Below, piece by piece: positions 23,364 to 31,226 of a stretch of DNA of 64,000 bases; position 1 is the stretch's first letter, and each line of letters starts with the position of its first letter. The DNA comes from Haliscomenobacter hydrossis DSM 1100. GTDB taxonomy: Bacteria; Bacteroidota; Bacteroidia; Chitinophagales; Saprospiraceae. Location of the stretch: assembly GCF_000212735.1 (NCBI RefSeq), contig NC_015510.1:2170001-2234000 (forward strand), written 5' to 3'. Both the position numbers and the translations under genes were made by a program. The notes under the pieces were generated by a model. That model was not told where the DNA came from. It made no database searches and saw nothing but the letters and a program-made list of their open reading frames with translations.

Positions 23364-24544
23364 TGGTGAACGGGATTTGGGGGTAATGGCACAAATTTAT
23401 TGACGCCGAGGTATGACTCCCAAACTGCCTGGAGGAATGGCCCTGGCGGCAAACTGGCCAAAATTCCAAGCTCCTCCGTGAGTTGAGTGTCCTCGTCCAA
23501 AAATTTGAGAATCAGGGGAAAGTCGATCTGTTGAAATAAACGACTAAAAATGGTGGAACCCAAGCCGCCTCGGTGGGTCAGGATATGCAGCAACAATTGA
23601 TCGTAAAATTCGAATCGTTTGGGACGATTGAGCCTGGGATTGGGCAACTCTTGCGCGATCAATTGTTGTGCAATTTGTTTGGTTTGTTCCTGAATGCGCG
23701 CAAAAGCGTAGCCTGTTGAAGGTTTTACTGCGCCGCCAGTTGTACCGATTTGGAAGACGTGCTGGTGCTTTTGTTTAGGTTTGGATTCCATAATGTGCAT
23801 GGGAATCACACCGAATTCTTTTTCACAAATTTCCCAGCGTTCGATCTTTAGGGTTTCAATTAGGTATGCTTCAAGCGCTGCTTCATAAGCTTTTTCACCC
23901 AACAGCTCGGTTGAAAAAACGGTAAACTCCACCAGCGCTCGTCGGGCAGACGTTGGCAGTATATAACAGAAACGGGTATTGTCACGCTGAGGAACTCTAA
24001 AGTCCATAATAGAGGCACAACTCGGGTCAAAACAATCCTCTGCTGTCTCTATCCACCATCCAGCAAAATGCTGATAAAGTTTATTGTTAGGACTAAGGAT
24101 GTCCGAAGCTTTTTGAATACTGGAGAACACCCATTCGGCTGAATAATAAACACCTCCAGCCTGCACTATTGCCCCGGTTTCAGCGTCTTCAATGTTTTCT
24201 ATGTCGGCTTGAAGCCAGGTGACATTTGCAGCAAGAGCCAGTCTTTGCTGAATAAAATGGTAAAAATCAGCAGAACGGAGCAAACAGTAACGGTAAGGAT
24301 CAATGGATTGGGTGCTTAAATTATTATGGTCAGCGAACTTTAAATACTGCCATTGATGGGTAAACAACGAATCGAATGGTGTTGGCGATTTACTCCACCA
24401 ACACCATGTGCGGTCATTATTGGACTTTTGTTCTCGATCCAATATGAGGACGTCGCCCGTGTAACCTTGATCTACTAAATAGTAGGCCAGGCTCAAGCCT
24501 GAGCAACCTCCTCCTGCGATAATGCAATCGAAGTGTTGTTTCAT
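23360..24544 (-). CDS. crtY: lycopene beta-cyclase
   Basis: A 394-residue FAD/NAD(P)-binding enzyme of the CrtY/lycopene cyclase family. Visible are the N-terminal dinucleotide-binding motif IIAGGGCSGLSLAYYL, the DRTWCWW motif near residue 44, and the C-terminal GTTGGAVKPSTGYAF. It converts lycopene to beta-carotene, the substrate of Blh next door. It is first in the minus-strand cluster crtY-blh-rhodopsin. Genes for earlier steps (crtE, crtB, crtI) are not in this window and must be elsewhere. Confidence 0.92.
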   Translation of the reverse strand: MKQHFDCIIAGGGCSGLSLAYYLVDQGYTGDVLILDREQKSNNDRTWCWWSKSPTPFDSLFTHQWQYLKFADHNNLSTQSIDPYRYCLLRSADFYHFIQQRLALAANVTWLQADIENIEDAETGAIVQAGGVYYSAEWVFSSIQKASDILSPNNKLYQHFAGWWIETAEDCFDPSCASIMDFRVPQRDNTRFCYILPTSARRALVEFTVFSTELLGEKAYEAALEAYLIETLKIERWEICEKEFGVIPMHIMESKPKQKHQHVFQIGTTGGAVKPSTGYAFARIQEQTKQIAQQLIAQELPNPRLNRPKRFEFYDQLLLHILTHRGGLGSTIFSRLFQQIDFPLILKFLDEDTQLTEELGILASLPPGPFLQAVWESYLGVNKFVPLPPNPVHQ

Positions 24545-24696
24545 TTTTTTACTAATGCAATTGCATGTAAGACAATAAAAACCGAAAAAGGTTTAGGTTA
24601 TTAAAACCATATTTTGGAAATACTTTTCAAGCCAAAACCTTTCCCCAAACCATAAAAAAAATAGACTTGTTGTTGTAAGCTTCAGCGGAATAAAAA

Positions 24697-24722
24697 GGCC
24701 AACCTCGTTGCAGAGGTTGGCC
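24697..24722 (-). terminator. intrinsic terminator of the fasciclin lipoprotein gene
   Basis: GGCCAACCTC and GAGGTTGGCC form a 10-bp stem over a 6-nt loop. On the minus strand it is followed by TTTTTATTCC. It lies 36 bases after the fasciclin gene stop and before the crtY gene, a classic rho-independent terminator. Confidence 0.85.
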
Positions 24723-24758
24723 AGCGCGTTAAAATACAACAAAACTAAATCGGAAAAA

Positions 24759-25709
24759 TTATGGCAACAATACCCGATCAATCACGTGCACTACGCCGTT
24801 TGTTGCCAACAAGTTGGCGATACTGACATTGGAAGCACTCGCTGCATTTCCATTTCCGAGTACACTTACTGCCTTGCCACTAATGGTCACTTTTGCTTTA
24901 CCACCTTGCACAGTTGTCAGTTCGGCACCGTTGGTCAAATTGGTGGAAAACGCCCGCGCGGCCACCACGTGGTAGGTCAGGATGTTTGCCAATGTGGTTG
25001 GGTCGGCAGCTTGAATCGAGGCAATGGTTGGAAATCCAGCGGCTTGAAATGCCGCATTGGTGGGCGCAAACACGGTCAGCGGTCCAGCCGCAGTCAGCGC
25101 ATTTACAACTCCACTACCGGCACGAGTGACGGCAGCAACCAAAAAAGTCAGGTTCTCATTTCCTGAAGCCAACTCGACGATGTTTTGTGATGGAGGCAAA
25201 ATGACTGCATCAATGACGTGGATTACCCCGTTGGCAGCGTTGACATCGGCTTGGGTAACTACCGCGCCATTAATCGATACACCACCCGCATTTTTGGTGA
25301 TGTAGGCATCCACATTGTTGAGCATTTTGGTCGCTTGATTGTCGCCAGTTTGAATGGCACCTGCATTCACTTTGCTGCCAATCACATGGTACTGCAATAC
25401 GGCCTGCAATGTAGCTACGGGAGTATTGTTGATGGCATTTACATCCGCGAAGCCAGCTGCACGAAATGCAGCGTCGGTTGGTGCAAAAACCGTCAGACTA
25501 CCAGTGCTCAGTGCATCCGCCAAACCAGCACGCACTACTGCAGCCTCCAGTAAAGTAAAGTCAGCACCATCAATCACCGTTTGGGTAATGGTTTTGACAT
25601 CGTCACCATCATCGTCATCGTCACAAGCAGTGGTTAGGGCCAAGGCAAATACCGTCAACAGGGTCATCATCAATCGGCTCAGGGGAATTTCAAAAAATTT
25701 GGTTTTCAT
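24759..25709 (-). CDS. lipoprotein with two fasciclin (FAS1) domains
   Basis: The start is chosen at ATG 25709 (MKTKFFEIPLSRLMMTLLTVFALALTTAC), which puts the lipobox Cys near residue 29; a longer form begins at 25790. After an acidic linker (DDDDDGDD) two FAS1 domains follow, each with the TVFAPT(D/N)AAF motif and a closing VIHVID or VVHVIDRVLLP block. FAS1 domains mediate adhesion between cells or to matrix. The protein should be on the outer surface. It is flanked by good terminators on both sides, so it is a single-gene unit. Confidence 0.9.
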   Translation of the reverse strand: MKTKFFEIPLSRLMMTLLTVFALALTTACDDDDDGDDVKTITQTVIDGADFTLLEAAVVRAGLADALSTGSLTVFAPTDAAFRAAGFADVNAINNTPVATLQAVLQYHVIGSKVNAGAIQTGDNQATKMLNNVDAYITKNAGGVSINGAVVTQADVNAANGVIHVIDAVILPPSQNIVELASGNENLTFLVAAVTRAGSGVVNALTAAGPLTVFAPTNAAFQAAGFPTIASIQAADPTTLANILTYHVVAARAFSTNLTNGAELTTVQGGKAKVTISGKAVSVLGNGNAASASNVSIANLLATNGVVHVIDRVLLP

Positions 25710-25887
25710 AATTTGATTCATTTTGGTTGATAAGTTCGGAAGTATGAAATCAGGAATAGTAACGGTATTTACATTGCTATGTTTATGCAAAATGACTCCA
25801 GATTATAGACTTGGCTAATTATTTGCAATCGAGCATTATTTTCTGTTTTTGGTGAACAAAACCTAAAAAGGGCACGGCAAAAAAAAA

Positions 25888-25973
25888 TGGGATGGCCCCT
25901 TTAAACCAAAGGCCATCCCAATGCAATCGATTAATCTAGTGGCTCAAGCATTAAATAATGCCTGAGCCACTAG
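25888..25973 (-). terminator. two adjacent strong hairpins between hydroxylase and fasciclin genes
   Basis: TGGGATGGCC (25888-25897) pairs with GGCCATCCCA (25911-25920). A second stem pairs 25936-25952 with 25957-25973 (CTAGTGGCTCA / TGAGCCACTAG plus GCATT / AATGC, one mismatch). On the minus strand the first hairpin is followed by TTTTTTTTGCC. They end the operon of the hydroxylase-family gene at 25983. Confidence 0.75.
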
Positions 25974-25982
25974 TGCATTAAC

Positions 25983-26735
25983 TCATTCCTGCTTGCTGAT
26001 GTCTTTAAACATCAACATATCCGCTACTCTTTCCGAAGCACCGGGATAAAACCCATTTTCGTGCTCAAAAGTCCGGGGATTGTGAAAAGTGCCAAAGATG
26101 ATGTCAAAAATGGGCAAGTCTGAATAATTGTACTGGTGGATGTTCTGGGCGTGATGGTAGCCATGACTTTCGGGCCTTTGAATCAGGTAGCCCAGCCATT
26201 GTGGGGTTCGAATGTTGGCATGCTGGAAAATGCTGAAAAAATTGGTCACCAACAAAAATACCGTCACCGATTGGGGCGGCAAACCCAGCACAATCGACAA
26301 ACACAAGGTTCCCAGAGCCGTAAATCCAATCATATCCAAAGGACTAAAAAAGAAAGCCCCGTAAGTATCCAATCGTTCGGCGCTGTGGTGCATCTGGTGG
26401 AAAGTGCGCCACAACAAATCGTTGCTGTGCATGGCACGGTGCCAGAGGTACAGGCCAAACTCATAGAGTAGTACACCCGCAATGGACCCGCCCAGGACGC
26501 CAATACCCGAAAGATCAAGCAGTGGTTTTTGGGGCAAAAAATCCGCACAAAGCAGCGGTAGATAGGTCGACAGGTAGAAGAATACGAAAAAAGCGAGGAT
26601 GCCCTTCAGCCGCCAGAATTTGATTTCCGGCAGGGGGCGAGCGGGAAAAATTGCCTCGTAGATCATCAGCAGGGCATACATGGCGATGATGCTCAAGGAA
26701 ATGGGATCGAGCAAAATTTGAATGGGCGTTGGCAT
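25983..26735 (-). CDS. fatty acid hydroxylase superfamily (sterol desaturase-like) membrane protein
   Basis: The start is the ATG at 26735 (MPTPIQILLDP); a GTG at 26783 would add 16 residues. About 250 residues with several membrane helices and the three His clusters of di-iron membrane hydroxylases: HRAMH, HQMHH, and HGYHH near residue 190. The substrate is a lipid of unknown kind. Carotenoid hydroxylases belong to the same superfamily, and a carotenoid cluster lies only 1.4 kb away, but this protein is longer than typical CrtZ and looks closer to the sterol desaturase branch. It follows the alpha/beta hydrolase gene with about 50 nt between. Confidence 0.85.
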   Translation of the reverse strand: MPTPIQILLDPISLSIIAMYALLMIYEAIFPARPLPEIKFWRLKGILAFFVFFYLSTYLPLLCADFLPQKPLLDLSGIGVLGGSIAGVLLYEFGLYLWHRAMHSNDLLWRTFHQMHHSAERLDTYGAFFFSPLDMIGFTALGTLCLSIVLGLPPQSVTVFLLVTNFFSIFQHANIRTPQWLGYLIQRPESHGYHHAQNIHQYNYSDLPIFDIIFGTFHNPRTFEHENGFYPGASERVADMLMFKDISKQE

Positions 26736-26789
26736 AACAACAGTTTTAGATGATTTCGAGTGATGAGGTTCAAAAGGGTACACAAAGGC

Positions 26790-27953
26790 TTATTGCTGAG
26801 CAACATTGCTATTTTTGCTCCAAATGATCACATTGGAACTGCTCCCGTCTGTACGCACTTTTTTGATGTTTTGTGGATCAGCATAGGGAAGATTGATTTT
26901 GGGCTTTCCGGTAAGTAAAAACTCGGCAATGTCCTCCGCTACGGCCCCGGGTGCACCCCAGTGCAGATTATGCCCTAGATCGTTTTCTTGCATTCCCGAA
27001 GCAGGCAAAGCCATCTTCCCATACGTTTTGTAGTACACCAGGTTGCCATTTTTCTCCGCCGCAGCTTGAAATGCCCTTTTAACCACGGCCTGATCAGGTG
27101 CTTCAGGAAACATATTGTCCTGCGTAGCCCAAAGAATCAGGGTGGGCTTTTTTAAGTTGAGCAAAGCCTGCTCTGAGTTAAAATGGGCCAGCTCCCGGAT
27201 GACGCCAATCCAGGTACCCAAGTGGGTGTGGGCGGTTTCGGGCAGGATAGACTGCACAAATGAATCGCTGGCAACTGGATCAACCACCCAAAAACTTTGC
27301 AGGAACTGCATCGCTTCTTCGCCCACATCGGTTGGAGTCAGCTTCCAGGCGTCGGCTGGCCAGCGAAAACCCGGTTTTTGTTCCAGTGTTTTGCGCCAGG
27401 TTTCTTCCAAAAGGCCATCTCTTAAAAAGCCGGTGATGGCCGTGTTCACGATGGCATCCACAAGCGTGCCGATCAACACCACCCCATTGATGCGCTTGCT
27501 GTGCTTAGTTGCCAGTTCCTGGGCAATGACGCTGCCCATGGAATGCCCGACCAGATGGGCCCGCTCAATTTTCAATTGATCCATAAATGCTACAATGTCG
27601 GCAGCAAAAGCGGCCATGGAAAAACACTGTTCCGGGTTACTTGCACAATATTTCTCGTTTGGCATGGATGAGGCTCCGTGCCCCCGTAAGTCGGGAGCGA
27701 GCAGACGGAATTGAGGATTGGTTTTTTCCAGCGAGTCCAGTACCTGCTGAAAAGAGCGGCTGCTGTCGGTGTACCCGTGCAAAAAAATGATTGGCGCACC
27801 CTTGGGGTTTCCTTTTTCTACATACTTCATGGTAATACCCGTACGGAGTAGGACGGATTTTTTTTGCTTGTTGAAAGCGTCGGGGCGCAGGCTTTTTTGT
27901 CCACATAGCAACAAAGGCAAAGCCAACACCAGGGTTAAAAGGCTGATTTTCAT
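26790..27953 (-). CDS. secreted alpha/beta hydrolase
   Basis: 387 residues. A signal peptide (MKISLLTLVLALPLLLCGQ; the Cys could make it a lipoprotein) precedes an alpha/beta-hydrolase fold with IIFLHGYTDSSRSF (oxyanion region), the nucleophile Ser in VGHSMGS, an acid-containing stretch ILWATQDNMFP, and the likely catalytic His in DLGHNLHW. It lies upstream of the di-iron hydroxylase-family gene on the same strand, so the two may process the same lipid or ester. No closer substrate assignment is possible. Confidence 0.85.
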   Translation of the reverse strand: MKISLLTLVLALPLLLCGQKSLRPDAFNKQKKSVLLRTGITMKYVEKGNPKGAPIIFLHGYTDSSRSFQQVLDSLEKTNPQFRLLAPDLRGHGASSMPNEKYCASNPEQCFSMAAFAADIVAFMDQLKIERAHLVGHSMGSVIAQELATKHSKRINGVVLIGTLVDAIVNTAITGFLRDGLLEETWRKTLEQKPGFRWPADAWKLTPTDVGEEAMQFLQSFWVVDPVASDSFVQSILPETAHTHLGTWIGVIRELAHFNSEQALLNLKKPTLILWATQDNMFPEAPDQAVVKRAFQAAAEKNGNLVYYKTYGKMALPASGMQENDLGHNLHWGAPGAVAEDIAEFLLTGKPKINLPYADPQNIKKVRTDGSSSNVIIWSKNSNVAQQ

Positions 27954-28187
27954 GTTTATTTGTTTTTAATGCAGTAAAAATGACAGCCTTTTACAACTAA
28001 AGTCAATCAGCTTTCGGTCAGGTCTATTGCTGCTTCGATGTATGCCGGAATATTCAGGCCAACGGCGTTGGCGTGCAGAAAGGGTTGTTCAGCGAATAAA
28101 AAGAGCAGGTCGCAGCATTGACCTAAAAATTATGCGGTTTCGCCTAAACTATAGCATCAATACCCGCCAGTTTGTATCTTTAATGGC

Positions 28188-29237
28188 GTGAAAAAGCAAA
28201 AAATATACACCATCACCGGACACGCTTTGTACTGGCTGTTGTTCTTTTTATTTGACTGGTTGGCCATGAGTGGCCGGATCGGAAAGTTCGAGTCACGCGC
28301 GGATTTTACCACTGCCCTCATCAATTTTGTAGCAGCGGCGGGTTTTGCCTATGGTTCTATTTATTGGTTCCGGCTGAATTGGTTTCGGGAGCAGTATCTG
28401 CGTCTGGGGATAGGTGTTTTTATCATTGCGCTGTTTGCAGGTTTTTTGAAACACGCCCTGCGCACGTATTTTTTGTATTTGCCCATGTTGAATACCCACA
28501 TCCAGGACGTAGCCAGTTGGGCCAATTACTGGAAGCCCCGTTACGTCACGGGAAGTATTGTGTGGACGGTTTTACAAGCCAGTTTGATTTTGGTTTTTTA
28601 CTTTTTCGACCTGTGGGTTCGCCAACTTCGTCAAATTGAAAAGGCCAAACGCGAAAAAGTGGAAGCGGAACTTGAGTTGTTAAAATCGCAGGTCGAGCCC
28701 CATTTTATTTTCAATACCCTCAACAACATCTATTACCTGGCCCAAAAAAGCCATCCCAACACCGGCGAAATGATCTATCGCCTGGCACAATTGTTGAGTT
28801 TTATGTTGTACGATAGTCGAAAATCGTTGATCCCCATCGAAAAAGAGATGGATTACATTCGGGATTACGTCAATCTGGAGCGCATTCGTTACGGTGAAAA
28901 ACTGGACATTTCCTTCAATGAATTTGGCGTTGTAAAGGATATTCTCGCGCCCCCTTTGCTCTTGCTCCCGCTGATAGAAAATGCTTTCAAACACGGCATT
29001 GCACCAGTAGGGGCAGGTTGGATTCGGGTGGATGTATCCCGTCGCGATTCAACCCTGGTTTGTAAAGTGGAAAACAGCATGTCTCTGGAAGCAAAGCCGC
29101 TGGCCAACCTGGAAAAATCCGGGCTAGGGCTGAGCAACCTGAGTAGCCGACTGGAAGCACTTTTCCCCGAAAACCATGAATTAAAAACCCTCCACAGCAA
29201 GGAATCTTTCCTGGCCGTGCTTAGTATACCGATATGA
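28188..29237 (+). CDS. LytS-type sensor histidine kinase
   Basis: 349 residues, starting at GTG 28188. Four or so membrane helices occupy residues 1-140, followed by a short coiled coil and the His_kinase (PF06580) domain with the phospho-accepting His in VEPHFIFNTLNNIYYLA, then the ATP-binding part with LLPLIENAFKHG and SGLGLSNLSSRL. There is no separate sensory domain, so the membrane part must sense the signal. Its stop overlaps the start of the LytTR regulator (ATGA), forming a standard two-component pair. Confidence 0.92.
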   Translation: MKKQKIYTITGHALYWLLFFLFDWLAMSGRIGKFESRADFTTALINFVAAAGFAYGSIYWFRLNWFREQYLRLGIGVFIIALFAGFLKHALRTYFLYLPMLNTHIQDVASWANYWKPRYVTGSIVWTVLQASLILVFYFFDLWVRQLRQIEKAKREKVEAELELLKSQVEPHFIFNTLNNIYYLAQKSHPNTGEMIYRLAQLLSFMLYDSRKSLIPIEKEMDYIRDYVNLERIRYGEKLDISFNEFGVVKDILAPPLLLLPLIENAFKHGIAPVGAGWIRVDVSRRDSTLVCKVENSMSLEAKPLANLEKSGLGLSNLSSRLEALFPENHELKTLHSKESFLAVLSIPI

Positions 29238-29932
29238 TAACCTGTTTAATTGTAGAAGACGAACCACTGGCCGCTGAGTTGCTCAAATCCTACATCGAAA
29301 AGTTACCGGATCTGAGCTTGGTGGGGCATTGTGATTCCAGTTTGGAAGCCTTTAGCTTGCTGCAACAACAGCACATTCAGCTCATTTTTTTGGACATTCA
29401 AATGCCTCGCCTAACCGGTTTGGAGCTATTGAGTGCGCTCAAGAACCCTCCGGCTGTAGTGCTCACCACCGCATTTCGGGAATACGCGGTCGAAAGTTAC
29501 GATTACGACGTACTGGATTATCTGGTAAAGCCCATTCAGTTTGATCGTTTTTTGAAAGCGGTAGGTCGGTATTACCAGCGGCAATCTGCGCAGCAGGTTC
29601 CCACCCAAACCTCCCCTGATGCTTTTGAACAAGCCTACCTTTTTTTTCGCGTTGATCGGGAACAACAAAAGGTCTGGCTCAAAGACATTCAGTACATTGA
29701 AGGACTGGGGGATTACGTCAAAATCTTCACCGAAGCAGGACCGATCATCACGTATGAACGTTTGTCTTACCTGGAGGAAAAACTACCCGTAGAACATTTT
29801 ATCCGCATCCACAAGTCCTACATCATCTGTCTGGATAAGATGCAGTCTTTTTCAGGCACCGAAGTGAAGATCGTCGGGAAACGTTTGCCCGTGGGCAGAA
29901 TGTACAAGGATCGCTTGGGCAAAATTGGGTGA
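29234..29932 (+). CDS. LytTR family response regulator
   Basis: 232 residues. An N-terminal receiver domain carries the acidic pair in LIVEDEPLA, the phosphorylated Asp in IFLDIQMP, and Lys in LVKPIQF. A C-terminal LytTR DNA-binding domain follows (VWLKDIQYIEGLGDYVKIFT, then FIRIHKSYII, ending GRMYKDRLGKIG). It pairs with the sensor kinase it overlaps by 4 nt. Target genes are unknown; nothing nearby is an obvious regulon. Confidence 0.93.
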   Translation: MITCLIVEDEPLAAELLKSYIEKLPDLSLVGHCDSSLEAFSLLQQQHIQLIFLDIQMPRLTGLELLSALKNPPAVVLTTAFREYAVESYDYDVLDYLVKPIQFDRFLKAVGRYYQRQSAQQVPTQTSPDAFEQAYLFFRVDREQQKVWLKDIQYIEGLGDYVKIFTEAGPIITYERLSYLEEKLPVEHFIRIHKSYIICLDKMQSFSGTEVKIVGKRLPVGRMYKDRLGKIG

Positions 29933-29936
29933 TGGG

Positions 29937-30566
29937 CTAAGCACGGTTTCTTTGGAATACGCAAAAAATAAAATTTTGAACAGATTTGGACGGCGTCAGG
30001 TGGTCAATGGTGTAGCACTCCCGTTTTTTGAACTGTGCCGCAAAAGTTTCCGTTAAACTTTGCTCTGAATACTGCTTAATTTCCAAGCCACTGCACTTTT
30101 TGGGTCCTTGCTCCGAGAAGGTTCCCATGACTAAAAAACCGCCGGGTTTGATGGCTTGAGCCGCCGTTTGTACATAGTGTTGAATGTCCGGTTCTGTGGT
30201 CAAAAAATGAAAAGCAGCCCGGTCGTGCCAGAAATCATACTGCTCAGTAGGATCGAACTCGGCAGCGTCGGCAAGGATCCATTTGACGGCTTTGGCGCGG
30301 GTACCCAAACGGGTTTGGGCTTTTTCCAATGCTTTGGGGGATATGTCCAGGACACTTATGTTTTGATAGTCCAAATCCAGCAGGTGGTCTACGAGTAGGC
30401 TATCCCCTCCGCCTACATCAATGATTGCGGCGTCTTTAGCGACTGAAAGTTGTTGCATAAAACCAAGAGAAATGCTGGGCCTGGGCTGATACCAACTACT
30501 TTGTTCCAGTGCTTTGGTCGTGTAGACCTGATCCCAGTGCGACTGCTTTGCGCCAATTGCTTCCAT
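29937..30566 (-). CDS. class I SAM-dependent methyltransferase
   Basis: A 209-residue cytosolic protein. Motif I of the class I fold is IIDVGGGDSLLVDHLL near residue 50, motif II includes ISVLDISPKAL, and the post-motif LADAAEFDP and YDFWHDRAAFHFL match the methyltransferase 12/25 type. Closest in feel to small-molecule methyltransferases of the thiopurine or tellurite kind, but the substrate cannot be told. It converges on the LytTR gene with 4 nt between stops. Confidence 0.85.
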   Translation of the reverse strand: MEAIGAKQSHWDQVYTTKALEQSSWYQPRPSISLGFMQQLSVAKDAAIIDVGGGDSLLVDHLLDLDYQNISVLDISPKALEKAQTRLGTRAKAVKWILADAAEFDPTEQYDFWHDRAAFHFLTTEPDIQHYVQTAAQAIKPGGFLVMGTFSEQGPKKCSGLEIKQYSEQSLTETFAAQFKKRECYTIDHLTPSKSVQNFIFCVFQRNRA

Positions 30567-30639
30567 GAAGTATACGTTTTGAATTACCGTACAAAGCTCC
30601 AGGGTTTTTCATTGGCATCCTTTAACATTTGATAAATAA

Positions 30640-31206
30640 TCACTTGGCCGTGGCTCGAATCCGACTTAAACTCACTTGCGTGATACCCAAATACGAGGCG
30701 ATGTATTTTAAAGGCACCCGCTGCAACAGATTGGGCATTTCGTGAAGCAAATTCAGATAGCGTTCCTCAGCACTGTAAAATTGCAAGCTTTCCAACCTGT
30801 TCACGGTTTCGACATACCCTTGCTCAAAAATCTTGCGAAAAAGCCGTTCAATGCTGGGGTACTGGTCATACAAGGCAAAAAGTTTGGTGGCATTGATCGC
30901 AATGATTTCGGAGGCTTCGATGATTTGGATGCCTTTTTGGGAAGGGCGTTGGGTAAACAGGCTTTCTACCCGGGCAATGATGTGGTTTTCAGCCGCAAAA
31001 CACTCGGTGATGTCGATCCCGTCTTTGTAATAAAAAATGCGGGCGATGCCTTTTTGTACAAAGTAGATGGTTTTGCAAGTGTGGCCAATGGGTTGGAGGG
31101 TCTCGTTTTTTTTGAGATAGAGGAGTTTCGAAATGGCCAGGAGTTGAGTCTGGCATTCTTGGGTAAGGTGTTGAAATTTTTGGAAATAATTGAGTAGATC
31201 TTGCAT
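30640..31206 (-). CDS. Crp/Fnr family transcriptional regulator
   Basis: 188 residues with an N-terminal cyclic-nucleotide-binding fold (LQPIGHTCKTIYFVQKGIARIFYYKDG) and a short C-terminal helix-turn-helix (VPLKYIASYLGITQVSLSRIRA). This is the typical small Crp-like regulator of Bacteroidota, in which the canonical cAMP-binding Arg-Ser pair is missing; the effector is unknown. It lies 20 nt after the TonB receptor stop on the same strand, so it may belong to that operon and control it. Confidence 0.88.
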   Translation of the reverse strand: MQDLLNYFQKFQHLTQECQTQLLAISKLLYLKKNETLQPIGHTCKTIYFVQKGIARIFYYKDGIDITECFAAENHIIARVESLFTQRPSQKGIQIIEASEIIAINATKLFALYDQYPSIERLFRKIFEQGYVETVNRLESLQFYSAEERYLNLLHEMPNLLQRVPLKYIASYLGITQVSLSRIRATAK

Positions 31207-31226
31207 ATAAATCCCTTAAACTGTAC

